Below are positions 16,303 to 16,442 of a stretch of 16,442 bases of DNA, piece after piece. Positions within the stretch are counted from its first letter, which is position 1, and each line of letters starts with the position of its first letter. The notes beneath the pieces are model-generated. The model saw only the letters and a list, made by a program, of their open reading frames with translations, was not told where the DNA came from and ran no database searches. Position numbers and translations under genes: made by a program. Source of the DNA: JAUVIB01 sp964424545 (GTDB taxonomy: Bacteria > Calditrichota > Calditrichia > Calditrichales > Calditrichaceae); contig CAYRJN010000081.1 in the NCBI GenBank assembly GCA_964424545.1, positions 1-16,442 on the forward strand, read 5' to 3'.

Positions 16303-16371
16303 CTGAACGTTGTGCTTAATGTGAGACAAAATACACCACAATTTTCGTGATTGAACCTTTTTTTGTATTTT

Positions 16372-16411
16372 TGGGACATATTTAAATAATATGGGATTAA
16401 ATGGGACATAT
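16372..16411. repeat. Direct repeat TGGGACATAT, 30 bp apart, with a half copy between
   Basis: TGGGACATAT occurs at 16372-16381 and again at 16402-16411. A partial copy, TGGGATTAAA, starts at 16392. Starts are therefore at 0, 20 and 30 bp, all on the same helical face. The array covers the translation start region of the partial gene and lies downstream of the promoter at 16274-16302. It may be an operator, or simply repeated Shine-Dalgarno-like sequence. Confidence 0.4.
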
Positions 16412-16442
16412 GGATAAACTAAAAAAATTACCGCCTGAAAGA
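16401..16442 (+). CDS. 5' end of an unidentified gene (partial)
   Basis: A reading frame opens at ATG 16401 (MGHMDKLKKLPPER) and runs off the window. ATG 16410, in the same frame, is an alternative start; each has GGGA three or four bases upstream, which is close but usable. It follows a near-consensus promoter at 16274-16302. Fourteen codons are too few to assign a family. It need not belong to the purine block, since it appears to have its own promoter. Confidence 0.4.
   Translation, partial: MGHMDKLKKLPPER

Noticed and set aside
16207..16350. 47-codon plus-strand frame after purQ (starts MIKEKYKHFSK)
   Set aside because: It overlaps the best promoter in the window, has no clear Shine-Dalgarno, and resembles no family I recognise; likely chance or a remnant.
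1..16442. tRNA, rRNA, CRISPR array, transposase or terminal inverted repeats
   Set aside because: I looked for T-loop GTTCGA-type motifs, repeated spaced units and IS-like coding regions and found none that hold up.

Overview
This is a 16.4 kb stretch of moderately AT-rich bacterial chromosome, made mostly of housekeeping genes with no sign of phage, transposon, CRISPR or plasmid genes. The organism is Gram-negative-like: it has an RND inner-membrane pump, and its membrane-bound diguanylate cyclase has a large extracytoplasmic sensor. Start sites often carry good Shine-Dalgarno sequences (GGAGG, GAGG, GGGGGA), and TTG starts are probably used for the pump and for purL. The gene variants (a Tritrichomonas-like IMP dehydrogenase, a PurS-PurS-PurL fusion with separate PurQ, a divergent PurM) argue against a typical enterobacterium or Bacillus. 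A Spirochaetota or FCB-type lineage would fit, but taxonomy cannot be fixed from this window.

Layout. 1-33: possible tail of an upstream gene. 249-3449 (+): RND efflux pump. 3500-5047 (-): CHASE-GGDEF diguanylate cyclase, convergent with the pump, preceded on the same strand by a small class I methyltransferase (5165-5755). 5858-7468 (+): cholesterol-oxidase-like GMC flavoprotein, divergent from the methyltransferase. 7469-7910: a segment rich in potential RNA structure, a 57-aa helix-turn-helix protein with a perfect Shine-Dalgarno, and a strong intrinsic terminator. 7984-8100 (-): a possible 38-aa gene facing that terminator. 8198-11997 (+): guaB-purA-purM, packed with 0 nt and a 4-nt overlap between genes. 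12279-16152 (+): purL-purQ, after a 281-bp gap holding a long stem-loop. 16274-16442: a near-consensus sigma70-type promoter and the first codons of an unidentified gene.

How the genes work together. The right-hand half is a purine block. PurL plus PurQ make FGAM, PurM closes the imidazole ring to give AIR, and GuaB and PurA are the first enzymes of the GMP and AMP branches from IMP. The left half is a loose set of envelope, signalling and redox genes with no shared pathway that I can show.

I see no complete new defence or mobile system. The most notable items are the alternative-pairing RNA region ahead of the tiny HTH gene, the fused double-PurS PurL, the protozoan-like IMPDH, and the RND pump lacking the usual proton-relay residues.
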